From contig JAABRC010000025.1 in assembly GCA_011391115.1 (NCBI GenBank), forward strand, positions 1 through 11,909: a stretch of 11,909 nt of DNA, read 5' to 3'. Shown here piece by piece: positions 1 to 5,493 of this stretch (the stretch's first letter is position 1; the number at the start of each line of letters is the position of its first letter). The position numbers and the translations under genes were made by a program. The notes under the pieces are model-generated. The model worked only from the letters and a program-made list of their open reading frames with translations, was not told the origin of the DNA and did no database searches. The stretch is from Candidatus Egaibacter danicus (GTDB lineage: Bacteria > Pseudomonadota > Gammaproteobacteria > Burkholderiales > Burkholderiaceae).

Positions 1-1
1 G

Positions 2-418
2 ACGCAAGTGCCCGCCCAGCTGGCCTCCGTGGTTCAGGGCTGGGGACTGGCGCCGCTGATGGTGGTGTCTGCCATTTTGCTGTTTTACGTGGTGCTGGGC
101 GCAGTGATGGATGAGCTGTCGATGATCCTGCTGACCATTCCCATCTTTTTCCCAATGATCATGGGGTTGGACTTCGGCATGCCCAAGGACTCGGTCGCCA
201 TCTGGTTTGGCATCATGGTGCTGATGACGGTGGGCTTTGGCCTCCTGGCACCGCCGGTGGGATTAAACGTGTATGTGGTGAACGGCATGGCCAAAGACGT
301 GCCCATTTCCGAGAGCTACAAAGGCGTGATGCCGTTTTTGATCAGCGATGTGTTTCGCACATTGCTGCTGCTGTTCTTTCCGGGTATTTCGCTTTGGCTG
401 GTGAAATTCATCACCTGA
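2..418 (+). CDS. dctM: TRAP transporter large permease, DctM subunit (3' part only)
   Basis: This is the C-terminal ~138 residues of the large integral-membrane subunit of a tripartite ATP-independent periplasmic transporter, which uses an ion gradient to import the solute delivered by the binding protein. The reading frame is open to the window edge, so the true start lies upstream; the GTG at 8 is only an internal codon. Visible are hydrophobic helices interrupted by the typical DctM segment LGAVMDELSMILLTIPIFFP and the later GLLAPPVGLNVYVV stretch, both characteristic of the family's second half, then a final hydrophobic helix ending in VKFIT. The binding-protein gene follows after 81 bases, as usual in TRAP operons, and a small DctQ subunit is expected upstream, outside the window. 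The substrate cannot be read from this subunit. Family assignment is firm. Confidence 0.93.
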   Translation, partial: TQVPAQLASVVQGWGLAPLMVVSAILLFYVVLGAVMDELSMILLTIPIFFPMIMGLDFGMPKDSVAIWFGIMVLMTVGFGLLAPPVGLNVYVVNGMAKDVPISESYKGVMPFLISDVFRTLLLLFFPGISLWLVKFIT

Positions 419-499
419 CCGGACAACTGAGGGTTAATCCCGTCAACCCCGTCCCCCGATTTCCGTTACCTTTTCATCATTAACTTACTGGAGCCCTCC

Positions 500-1582
500 A
501 TGATTCAAAGACGCACGCTACTCAAGTCCACTGCCGCAGTCGCGCTGGGCGCACCGGCCCTGAGCAGCCTCGCGCAACAAACTGTGACCCTCAAGTTCCA
601 CACGTTCATGGCGCCCCAGTCCAACGTGTGGCTGAACATGCACAAGGCGTGGATGGACAAGGTCGAGAAAGAATCTGGTGGCCGCATCAAGTTCGAAGGT
701 TATCCCGCCATGCAGTTGGGCGGCACGCCCGTGCAGCTTTATGACCAGGCCAAGGACGGCGTGGTGGACATCATCTGGACGCTGCCAGGCAATACGGCAG
801 GCCGATTTCCCCGCGTGGAGGTGTTTGAACTTCCGTTCATGATGACCAACGCTGAAGCCACCTCCAAAGCCTATTGGGAATACGTGCAAACCGTGGCGGC
901 AGACGAGTTCAAGGACACCCAGGTGCTGGCATTGCAAGTCCACGGCCCCGGCATGTTTCACACCAAGGAAAAGCAGATCAAGACGGCAGCCGATCTGAAG
1001 GGCCTGAAGATGCGCGGACCCACGCGCCAGATCACCAAAATGCTGGGTTATCTGGGTGCAACACCTGTCGGAATGCCACTGCCAGGCATTCCGGACGCGT
1101 TGTCCAAAGGCACGATTGATGGCGCCGTGATTCCCTGGGAAGTGGTGCCTTCAGTCAAAGTGCACGAACTCACCAAATTCCACAGCGAATTTGAACCATC
1201 TGGGGGTGCGCTGTACACCACGACGTTTGTCATGGCCATGAACAAGGCAAAGTACAACTCGCTGCCGCCTGATCTGAAGAAAATCATCGACAACAACTCG
1301 GGGCTGGAGACATCGGGTTGGCTGGGCAAAGTGCAACAGGCCGGTGACGTGGCTGGCCGCCAGTCAGCGGTTGATCGCAAGAACACCATTTACACCATTC
1401 CTGCGACCGACGCGCAGGAGTTCCGTCGCAAGGCCGCATTGGTCGAGGTCGAATGGATGGAAGACATGAACAAGCGCGGCTTTGATGGACGGAAATTGCT
1501 GGATACGGCCCGTGCCCTGATTGAAAAGCACACCAAGACACAGGCAGCACCGGCCAAGGCGGCTGCACCCAAGAAGGTTTGA
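500..1582 (+). CDS. dctP: TRAP transporter substrate-binding protein, DctP family
   Basis: This is the periplasmic solute receptor of the TRAP system whose permease ends just upstream. The ATG at 500 is preceded by GGAG at a good distance. The 360-residue product has the usual family length. Its N-terminus (RRTLLK at residues 4-9, then an Ala/Leu-rich stretch ending SSLAQQ) is a twin-arginine-like or Sec signal with likely cleavage after Ala25. The mature part starts with the typical strand TVTLKFHTFMAP, and around residues 167-176 LKGLKMRGPTR carries the arginine (R172) that in characterised DctP proteins clamps a carboxylate. The segment GATPVGMPLPGIPDALSKG and the later IDGAVIPWEV are also family-typical. 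An oddity is the Ala/Pro/Lys-rich tail (about residues 347-360), which looks disordered. An organic-acid substrate is inferred from the arginine; its identity is unknown. Confidence 0.93.
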   Translation: MIQRRTLLKSTAAVALGAPALSSLAQQTVTLKFHTFMAPQSNVWLNMHKAWMDKVEKESGGRIKFEGYPAMQLGGTPVQLYDQAKDGVVDIIWTLPGNTAGRFPRVEVFELPFMMTNAEATSKAYWEYVQTVAADEFKDTQVLALQVHGPGMFHTKEKQIKTAADLKGLKMRGPTRQITKMLGYLGATPVGMPLPGIPDALSKGTIDGAVIPWEVVPSVKVHELTKFHSEFEPSGGALYTTTFVMAMNKAKYNSLPPDLKKIIDNNSGLETSGWLGKVQQAGDVAGRQSAVDRKNTIYTIPATDAQEFRRKAALVEVEWMEDMNKRGFDGRKLLDTARALIEKHTKTQAAPAKAAAPKKV

Positions 1583-1608
1583 ACTGAATCTGAATCGACC
1601 CTACCTGC

Positions 1609-1635
1609 AAAGGGCTCCGAAAGGAGCCCTTTTTT
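1609..1635 (+). terminator. Rho-independent terminator of the TRAP operon
   Basis: Perfect 10-bp stem (1609-1618 with 1623-1632) containing GGGCTCC/GGAGCCC, closed by a GAAA tetraloop (1619-1622) and running into a T tract ending at 1635. It lies 26 bases after the dctP stop codon, so it most likely ends the transporter transcript and insulates the Nudix gene that starts at 1669. Confidence 0.95.
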
Positions 1636-1656
1636 ATCGGTCCTTTCGTTTCAATT

Positions 1657-1662
1657 TACACT
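1657..1662 (+). promoter_or_regulatory. Candidate -10 box of the Nudix gene, possibly giving a leaderless mRNA
   Basis: TACACT (1657-1662) matches five of six bases of TATAAT and ends six bases before the ATG at 1669, so transcription would be expected to start at or next to the A of the start codon. The preceding terminator leaves only 33 bases in which a promoter could lie. There is no Shine-Dalgarno sequence upstream of the ATG. No good -35 hexamer is visible at 17 bases spacing (TTATCG at 1634), so the call rests on position and the missing ribosome site. Confidence 0.45.
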
Positions 1663-1668
1663 GATCGC

Positions 1669-2214
1669 ATGCAACGCAGCCTCATCAAACACTGCAGAAA
1701 CTGTGGCGCCGCCGTCGTCTACCGGGTACCGGACGATGGTGACACCAAAGAGCGTGCAGTGTGCCCCTCCTGCCAAACCATCCACTATGAAAATCCGCTC
1801 AACGTGGTTGGAACCGTGCCTCACCTGGGTGACCGAGTGCTGCTGTGCAAGCGCAATATCGAGCCGCGCCGAGGCAAATGGACACTGCCAGCCGGCTTCA
1901 TGGAGTTACATGAAACCACAGCAGAAGGTGCGGCCCGGGAAACCGTGGAAGAGGCTGGCGCCCAGTTTGATCTGGAGCGCCTGTTCTCCGTGTTGAATGT
2001 CGCCCGCGTGGGACAGGTTCATCTGTTTTACACCGCACGACTTTTGAGCGATCAGTTTGACCCCGGCCATGAGACCATCGAGGCCCGTCTGTTCACCGAA
2101 GCCGAAATTCCCTGGGACGACATTGCCTTCAGAACAGTCAGGGAAACGCTGGAACACTACTTTGCTGATCGTCGGTCCGGACAATTGTCCTTTCACACGA
2201 TCGATATCGTTTAG
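1669..2214 (+). CDS. Nudix hydrolase with N-terminal zinc ribbon
   Basis: This is a cytoplasmic Mg-dependent pyrophosphohydrolase of the Nudix superfamily, 181 residues. The N-terminus is a four-cysteine zinc ribbon (C9-x2-C12 and C32-x2-C35) followed by IHYENP, the pattern of the Nudix_N_2 type ribbon. The catalytic Nudix box is complete at residues 76-98: G76, E82, R90, E91, E94, E95 and G97 all fit GX5EX7REUXEEXGU. Related zinc-ribbon Nudix enzymes hydrolyse ADP-ribose, FAD or similar nucleotide diphosphate compounds, but the substrate cannot be fixed from sequence. It is distinct from longer NudC proteins, which carry a larger N-terminal domain. The gene stands alone after a terminator, lacks a ribosome binding site, and converges on the lipoprotein gene 29 bases downstream. 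Family confidence is high, substrate confidence low. Confidence 0.92.
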   Translation: MQRSLIKHCRNCGAAVVYRVPDDGDTKERAVCPSCQTIHYENPLNVVGTVPHLGDRVLLCKRNIEPRRGKWTLPAGFMELHETTAEGAARETVEEAGAQFDLERLFSVLNVARVGQVHLFYTARLLSDQFDPGHETIEARLFTEAEIPWDDIAFRTVRETLEHYFADRRSGQLSFHTIDIV

Positions 2215-2243
2215 CTCACACGGGTATTTCACAGCTGGGTTCT

Positions 2244-2639
2244 TCAGTGGCGGTGCCAGCGTCCGGGCTCAAACCGCCAGCCGCCGCCAAAGCGTATCCA
2301 CTGGTGGGGAACCCAGACGTGCCTGGGACGATTCATTTCCCAGTGTCCAGCAACCCAGACATGGCGGCCGCCCACCCAGTTCCAGAACCCGCCAATCCAG
2401 AGATAACCTGGTGCAGGGGGATAACCGACAACTTCCTGATAGGGGGGCGGTGGCGCAACCATCACCACCCCATTGGGGTAATAACTTCCCGGAGCGGGCA
2501 AAGGATGAGGGGGTGGAAGTGGTGGTGGCGGAGCGTAGACAACGGGCCGGGCGGGTGCTACGACGCAACCTGCCAGCCCGGCCGCGATGGCAGCAACCGC
2601 TACAAGGCAACCGAATTGAAGCAATCGGAATGAACGCAT
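2244..2639 (-). CDS. YXWGXW-repeat lipoprotein
   Basis: This is a small exported lipoprotein of 131 residues. The start at 2639 is chosen because GGAG stands seven bases before that ATG and because the product then begins with a standard signal: MRSFRLL, a hydrophobic run, and the lipobox L22-A23-G24-C25. The frame is open up to 2681, but that start would put an odd extension before the signal. After the lipidated cysteine comes a proline-rich spacer (PPPPLPPPHPLPAP), then tandem aromatic/glycine units: YLWIGGFW, HVWVAGHW, HVWVPHQW and WRFEPGRW. These are the YXWGXW-type repeats common in beta- and gammaproteobacterial envelope proteins, whose function is not established. A large open frame exists on the opposite strand but is explained by this gene's codon bias. 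Outer-membrane or periplasmic location is inferred. Confidence 0.88.
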   Translation of the reverse strand: MRSFRLLQFGCLVAVAAIAAGLAGCVVAPARPVVYAPPPPLPPPHPLPAPGSYYPNGVVMVAPPPPYQEVVGYPPAPGYLWIGGFWNWVGGRHVWVAGHWEMNRPRHVWVPHQWIRFGGGWRFEPGRWHRH

Positions 2640-2701
2640 AACATCTCCAGAAAAAGTGTTGTTATGGAGGTTCAACGCCACACCTGACCGTGACAGCGAC
2701 A

Positions 2702-2731
2702 GGCTTTACCGGCCTTTACCCGGCTTTACCC
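2702..2731. repeat. Three tandem imperfect copies of a GGCTTTACCC unit
   Basis: GGCTTTACC, GGCCTTTACCC and GGCTTTACCC follow one another directly. The last copy overlaps the stop codon of the minus-strand gene at 2726-2995. A fourth, shorter version (GGCTTACCCGGC) occurs at 3049-3060, on the other side of that gene. No function is known; it could be replication slippage or a set of binding sites. Confidence 0.6.
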
Positions 2732-2995
2732 AGCTGTAACAATGTCTTTTTCTATCAGCGCCTGCAGGCAGGCCGCGCATTCACGCAATGCCGCACAAGG
2801 TGACGCCAAAGCCGACCGCAGAAACTGAGCCGCGTAATCAGGGTCTCCGTGAAAACGCGCCGTGTCTACCCACCAGCCTTGCCCTGCCATGAGCCATTTG
2901 AAATCCACCTCAGCGAGCAACGCATCACGTTCACCCGCTTGCACTGGCTCGCTTTGATATGAATGCATTGGCTCTGACTGGACCGGAGTAATCAT
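2726..2995 (-). CDS. Small conserved-looking protein of unknown function
   Basis: This encodes 89 residues and I do not recognise a named family. It reads like a real gene: AAGAAGG stands at a good distance before the ATG at 2995, and the central segment is rich in aromatic residues (DFKWLMAGQGWWVDTARFHGDPDYAAQFL broken over about residues 31-59) in a manner typical of a folded soluble domain. Three cysteines lie in the C-terminal third (ASPCAALRECAACLQAL), giving a C-x6-C-x2-C spacing on a predicted helix, but there are too few ligands visible to call a metal site. No signal peptide or membrane helix is seen, so a cytoplasmic location is likely. It is followed on the same strand by the lipoprotein gene 86 bases away. 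I have a vague impression of similar short proteins in Burkholderiales, which I cannot verify. Confidence 0.65.
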   Translation of the reverse strand: MITPVQSEPMHSYQSEPVQAGERDALLAEVDFKWLMAGQGWWVDTARFHGDPDYAAQFLRSALASPCAALRECAACLQALIEKDIVTAG

Positions 2996-3244
2996 GGATA
3001 CCCTTCTTGGCTAACCCGATGGACCCGTAACGCCTGAAGTGCAATGTAGGCTTACCCGGCTAGGGGATCAGGTCTAGAAACAGGGAGAAACCGGTCTTTT
3101 TCAAATGGATAGGGCATCCAGGTGACTTCACCGTGAAGTTTTTCACGAATGACCACTGCATTGTGTAACGGGTGGCAAGGAGTCGATTCCCGCCGATAGA
3201 CTCATGCTCAATCTAGAAAACCAACGCAGGAGACCTCTGCCGCA
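2996..3244. other. Intergenic region between divergent genes, with nested dyads
   Basis: This 249-base stretch separates the minus-strand small gene from the plus-strand pRiA4b-like gene and must hold the promoters of both, although I found no hexamer pair good enough to call. It contains a degenerate repeat copy (3049-3060) and the overlapping inverted repeats at 3122-3147. A GGAG ribosome site for the gene starting at 3245 lies near its right end. No convincing small gene is seen in it. Confidence 0.6.
3122..3147. repeat. Overlapping GTGA/TCAC inverted repeats
   Basis: ACTTCA-CCG-TGAAGT (3125-3139) is a six-base-pair dyad, and CGTGAA-GTTT-TTCACG (3132-3147, allowing its four-base centre) is a second one sharing the middle arm. 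A smaller GTGA-CT-TCAC pair overlaps the left end. The first hairpin runs into five Ts, so it might act as a weak terminator for plus-strand readthrough, or the whole block may be an operator upstream of the gene at 3245. Confidence 0.5.
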
Positions 3245-3862
3245 ATGCCTCAAACCGCCTTTGTCCTGCGCATCGCGTTGCGCCGCCTCAAGCCCACCGT
3301 CTGGCGTGAGGTTCTGGTGAGTCCCGCTGCTACACTGCGCGAATTGCACGCCGTGATTCACGCGGCCATGGGATGGGACGATGACCATCAGTATGCGTTC
3401 GCCCGGCCCGATGGCAACAAGGGGTTTTATCAGTTGGACAAAAGCCGTCTGTATGAGCCACCGGTTGATCAGGACCCTTGGGACATACCCGGTAACAACG
3501 ACGCCACCACGACTGTTGGGGAGCTGTTGCAGGCACCCAGGGACCGACTGCTGTATATGTACGACTTCGGCGACAACTGGGAACACCTGATCACCCTGAA
3601 AGAACAGGTACTTGTGGATGGCCCCCTGCCCGCCTTGCTGGGTGCCCAGCACGCATGCCCGCTGGAAGATTGCGGAGGCGTCAAAGGCTGGATTGATTTG
3701 TGCACGGCTCTGGCACATCCGGAGCGCCCGGGATGCACCCAATTGGCACGCCTGTATCAGGGCTTTGAACCTCAGGCTTTTGTGCCGGAGTTGCGTGAAA
3801 AGGCAGTCGCCCGGCTTCAGCCCCGGCAGCAGCAGACGAATCCGGAATTGACGGAGGCCTGA
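3245..3862 (+). CDS. Plasmid pRiA4b ORF-3-like family protein
   Basis: This 205-residue soluble protein belongs to the pRiA4b ORF-3-like family, whose members are found on plasmids and chromosomes and are also related to the passenger protein of IS1096-type elements. The family's biochemical role is not established. Recognisable features are the N-terminal RLKPTVWREV segment (about residues 14-23), HAAMGWDDDHQYAF in the first third, the hallmark YDFGDNWEH at 106-114, and the C138-x4-C143-G-G motif that in this family precedes the C-terminal part. The start is the ATG at 3245, with GGAGA about 11 bases before it. The gene ends 42 bases before the thymidine kinase start on the same strand, so the two may share a transcript. 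No transposase or terminal repeats are nearby, so I do not call a mobile element. Confidence 0.88.
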   Translation: MPQTAFVLRIALRRLKPTVWREVLVSPAATLRELHAVIHAAMGWDDDHQYAFARPDGNKGFYQLDKSRLYEPPVDQDPWDIPGNNDATTTVGELLQAPRDRLLYMYDFGDNWEHLITLKEQVLVDGPLPALLGAQHACPLEDCGGVKGWIDLCTALAHPERPGCTQLARLYQGFEPQAFVPELREKAVARLQPRQQQTNPELTEA

Positions 3863-3904
3863 TGGCAACCGAACCTGTTGATAATCCTTGCCAAGGAACC
3901 GTCC

Positions 3905-4477
3905 ATGGCCAAGCTTTTCTTCAGGTATTCGGCAATGAATGCCGGCAAATCAACTTCTCTGCTACAGATCGCCTACAACTACGAAGAGCAGGGGCAAAAA
4001 GTCCTGCTGTACACAGCCGGCATCGACCACCGCAGCGGTACCGGGCAGATTGCTTCACGTCTGGGACTGCAACGCAGCGCATTTGTGTTCGATAAGTCCA
4101 CGCATTTCTCGCAGTTGCTCAAAAGCCAGGATGACCTGGCGTGTGTGCTCATTGATGAGTCCCAGTTCCTGCGGCCAGACCAGGTGCGGCAATTGCACGA
4201 AGTCGCCAACGTACACAACACACCTGTCATCTGTTTTGGCCTGCGAACCGACTTCACCGGCAAACCCTTCGATGGAGCTGCCTGGTTACTCGGTCTGGCG
4301 GACGATATAGAGGAAATCAAGACCATTTGCAGTTGCGGACGAAAAGCCACCATGAACATCCGTCTGGATGATTTTGGTCAACGCTTGCTGGAAGGCGAAC
4401 AGGTAGAGATTGGCGGAAACAATCGCTACAGACAAGTATGCGCCCGGTGTTTTTACCTCGGCGAAGTGGCGGTCTGA
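3905..4477 (+). CDS. tdk: Thymidine kinase
   Basis: This salvage enzyme phosphorylates thymidine (and deoxyuridine) with ATP in the cytoplasm, feeding dTTP synthesis. The ATG at 3905 is preferred over the upstream in-frame TTG at 3878 because AAGGA stands seven bases before it and the product then starts with the usual beta strand of the family. The 190-residue protein carries the P-loop (MNAGKST, residues 11-17), the catalytic acid in DESQF (E85) and the lasso-domain zinc ligands C142-x-C144 and C179-x2-C182. The substrate-binding loop region near GGNNRYRQ (170-177) is also intact. This is the compact type II (TK1-like) enzyme, complete and apparently functional. The upstream neighbour is the pRiA4b-like gene; a short frame starting at 3862 overlaps its stop and enters this gene out of frame. 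Confidence 0.96.
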   Translation: MAKLFFRYSAMNAGKSTSLLQIAYNYEEQGQKVLLYTAGIDHRSGTGQIASRLGLQRSAFVFDKSTHFSQLLKSQDDLACVLIDESQFLRPDQVRQLHEVANVHNTPVICFGLRTDFTGKPFDGAAWLLGLADDIEEIKTICSCGRKATMNIRLDDFGQRLLEGEQVEIGGNNRYRQVCARCFYLGEVAV

Positions 4478-4543
4478 TATGCAATCACCGATGTCTCTAA
4501 ATACCATGCTTCAGGCAATCCCCCTCCTACTCTTTTGCCGACC

Positions 4544-5272
4544 ATGAACCGCCCCCTGCAATTTCTGTGGTGGCCTGTTCTCATCTTTCTGGGTGTGGGG
4601 ATAGTCTGGTTCCTGACGCCCTACGTTATCGCCACGGTGCTCATCGCCAGTGGCTCGCCCGCATCCATTTCCCACGCTGGCCAGTTTGGCGACCAGTTTG
4701 GGGCGGTAAGCGCCCTGTTTTCCGGGCTGGCGTTCGCCGGGGTCGTTGTCAATCTCTGGCTGCAAAGGGAAACAACCAGCGCACACCAGATACTGGCCAG
4801 AGACCAGATGAAACTGCTGGGTGATGTCATCCGGGCCCAGACCGAAGTGGCCTCCAGTGCCGCGCAAGCCTCTCAGGGCCAGGCGTTCGCCATTGCGGCC
4901 GGCATCATTCAAGCTGACAAGGTGCGCCTTGCCCGCAAGCTGACTTTCAAATTGCTGCGGGAAAAGGATTTCGTGCTGTGGTCCACTACCGAACGGGCGC
5001 AGGCCGAAGTCGTTTGCCATACGTTCGACCAGATTGGCATCATGATCAAAAATGGCATGGTGAAACCCCAGACCATCTATGACGGCTGGTACGCAACGAT
5101 CATGGAGTCCTGGAAAATTCTGGAGCCTTTCATTCGCAGCAAACGCAAGGAATATGGCTCGGAAAACGTGGGATCAGGCTTCAGGTACCTTTTTGATGAG
5201 ATGAGAAGGATTAAAAAAGCCGAGGCTGACCGTTTGGCGAGCTATCAAAAGTACCCGGCTCCGAACGGGTAG
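4544..5272 (+). CDS. Two-helix membrane protein with cytoplasmic domain, unknown function
   Basis: I do not recognise a named gene. The 242-residue product (ATG at 4544; an in-frame TTG lies at 4535) has a hydrophobic segment at about residues 8-35, a short loop with GQFGDQFG (46-53), a second helix at about 54-73, then a hydrophilic, helix-rich part rich in Ala, Gln, Lys and Arg. The 'GxFGDxFG, then helix, then LQRE' arrangement resembles the N-terminus of proteins annotated as putative phage abortive infection (putAbiC) and of several unnamed membrane proteins. The C-terminal part (FDQIGIMIKNGMV ... W..LEPFIRSKRKEYG) recalls DUF4760-type domains. Both likenesses are from memory and are weak. 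No Shine-Dalgarno site is seen. The gene follows tdk by 66 bases and is closed by a strong terminator. Inner-membrane location is inferred. Confidence 0.8.
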   Translation: MNRPLQFLWWPVLIFLGVGIVWFLTPYVIATVLIASGSPASISHAGQFGDQFGAVSALFSGLAFAGVVVNLWLQRETTSAHQILARDQMKLLGDVIRAQTEVASSAAQASQGQAFAIAAGIIQADKVRLARKLTFKLLREKDFVLWSTTERAQAEVVCHTFDQIGIMIKNGMVKPQTIYDGWYATIMESWKILEPFIRSKRKEYGSENVGSGFRYLFDEMRRIKKAEADRLASYQKYPAPNG

Positions 5273-5288
5273 AAATCCGCTTCCAGAT

Positions 5289-5335
5289 AATGAAAAAGGG
5301 GTGGCAAACGCTGGTTTGTCACCCCTTTTTCATTT
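5289..5335 (+). terminator. Long-stem rho-independent terminator
   Basis: A 21-bp stem with a single G-T wobble (5289-5309 with 5314-5334) closes on a GCTG loop. The GC-rich core GGGGTG/CACCCC is flanked by A and T runs, so it can work on either strand, though only plus-strand genes are adjacent. It lies 16 bases after the membrane protein stop and separates that block from the RND operon promoter. Confidence 0.93.
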
Positions 5336-5439
5336 GCGGGAAATATCAGGCGTTTCTTTGACAAAGGGCAAAAACAGGGGCGTCAATATCCCTAGCATTT
5401 GTGGGCAGCCCGGGTTAGCTTCTTCTGTTTATCGCCATC

Positions 5440-5469
5440 TTGACAAATACTATACGGGGTATATATACT
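5440..5469 (+). promoter_or_regulatory. Sigma70-type promoter of the RND/SQR gene cluster
   Basis: A perfect -35 hexamer TTGACA (5440-5445) is followed after 18 bases by TATACT (5464-5469), which matches five of six bases of TATAAT; TATATA (5462-5467, 16-base spacing) is an alternative. Transcription would start near 5476, about 18 bases before the ATG at 5494. It is the strongest promoter-like match in the window. Confidence 0.8.
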
Positions 5470-5480
5470 GGGCACAGTAT
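5451..5480. promoter_or_regulatory. Candidate operator: two dyads inside the promoter
   Basis: TATAC-GGG-GTATA (5451-5463) lies between the -35 and -10 boxes, and ATACTG-GGCA-CAGTAT (5465-5480) covers the -10 box and predicted start site. Both are perfect dyads in positions where a repressor would block polymerase. The GGGGTATA half resembles half-sites of CsoR/CstR-type repressors, which include persulfide sensors, but the opposite half does not fit well. No regulator gene is in the window. Confidence 0.55.
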
Positions 5481-5493
5481 TCAAGGAATTCCC

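Noticed and set aside
518..961. 147-codon minus-strand frame
   Set aside because: Antisense shadow of dctP; His-rich composition mirrors reversed codons.
2179..2210. Palindrome GGACAATTGTCC and hairpin ACGAT-CGAT-ATCGT at the end of the Nudix gene as a possible terminator
   Set aside because: Both are inside the coding sequence, short and AT-rich, with only two to three Ts following; too weak to call a terminator between the convergent genes.
2057..2641. 194-codon plus-strand frame running from the Nudix gene into the lipoprotein region
   Set aside because: It overlaps the Nudix 3' end in another frame and is opposite the YXWGXW gene, which has a lipobox and ribosome site. Its product is low in hydrophobic residues and resembles no family.
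3245..3862. IS1096-type mobile element because of the related passenger protein family
   Set aside because: No transposase, terminal inverted repeats or target duplications are visible; the family is common as a stand-alone chromosomal gene.
3143..3868. 241-codon open frame on the minus strand
   Set aside because: It is antisense to the pRiA4b-like gene, which has clear family motifs and a ribosome site.
5358..5389. Second TTGACA (5358-5363) as another promoter for the RND operon
   Set aside because: No acceptable -10 hexamer at 16-18 bases; the best AT-rich match (CAATAT at 5384) is 20 bases away.
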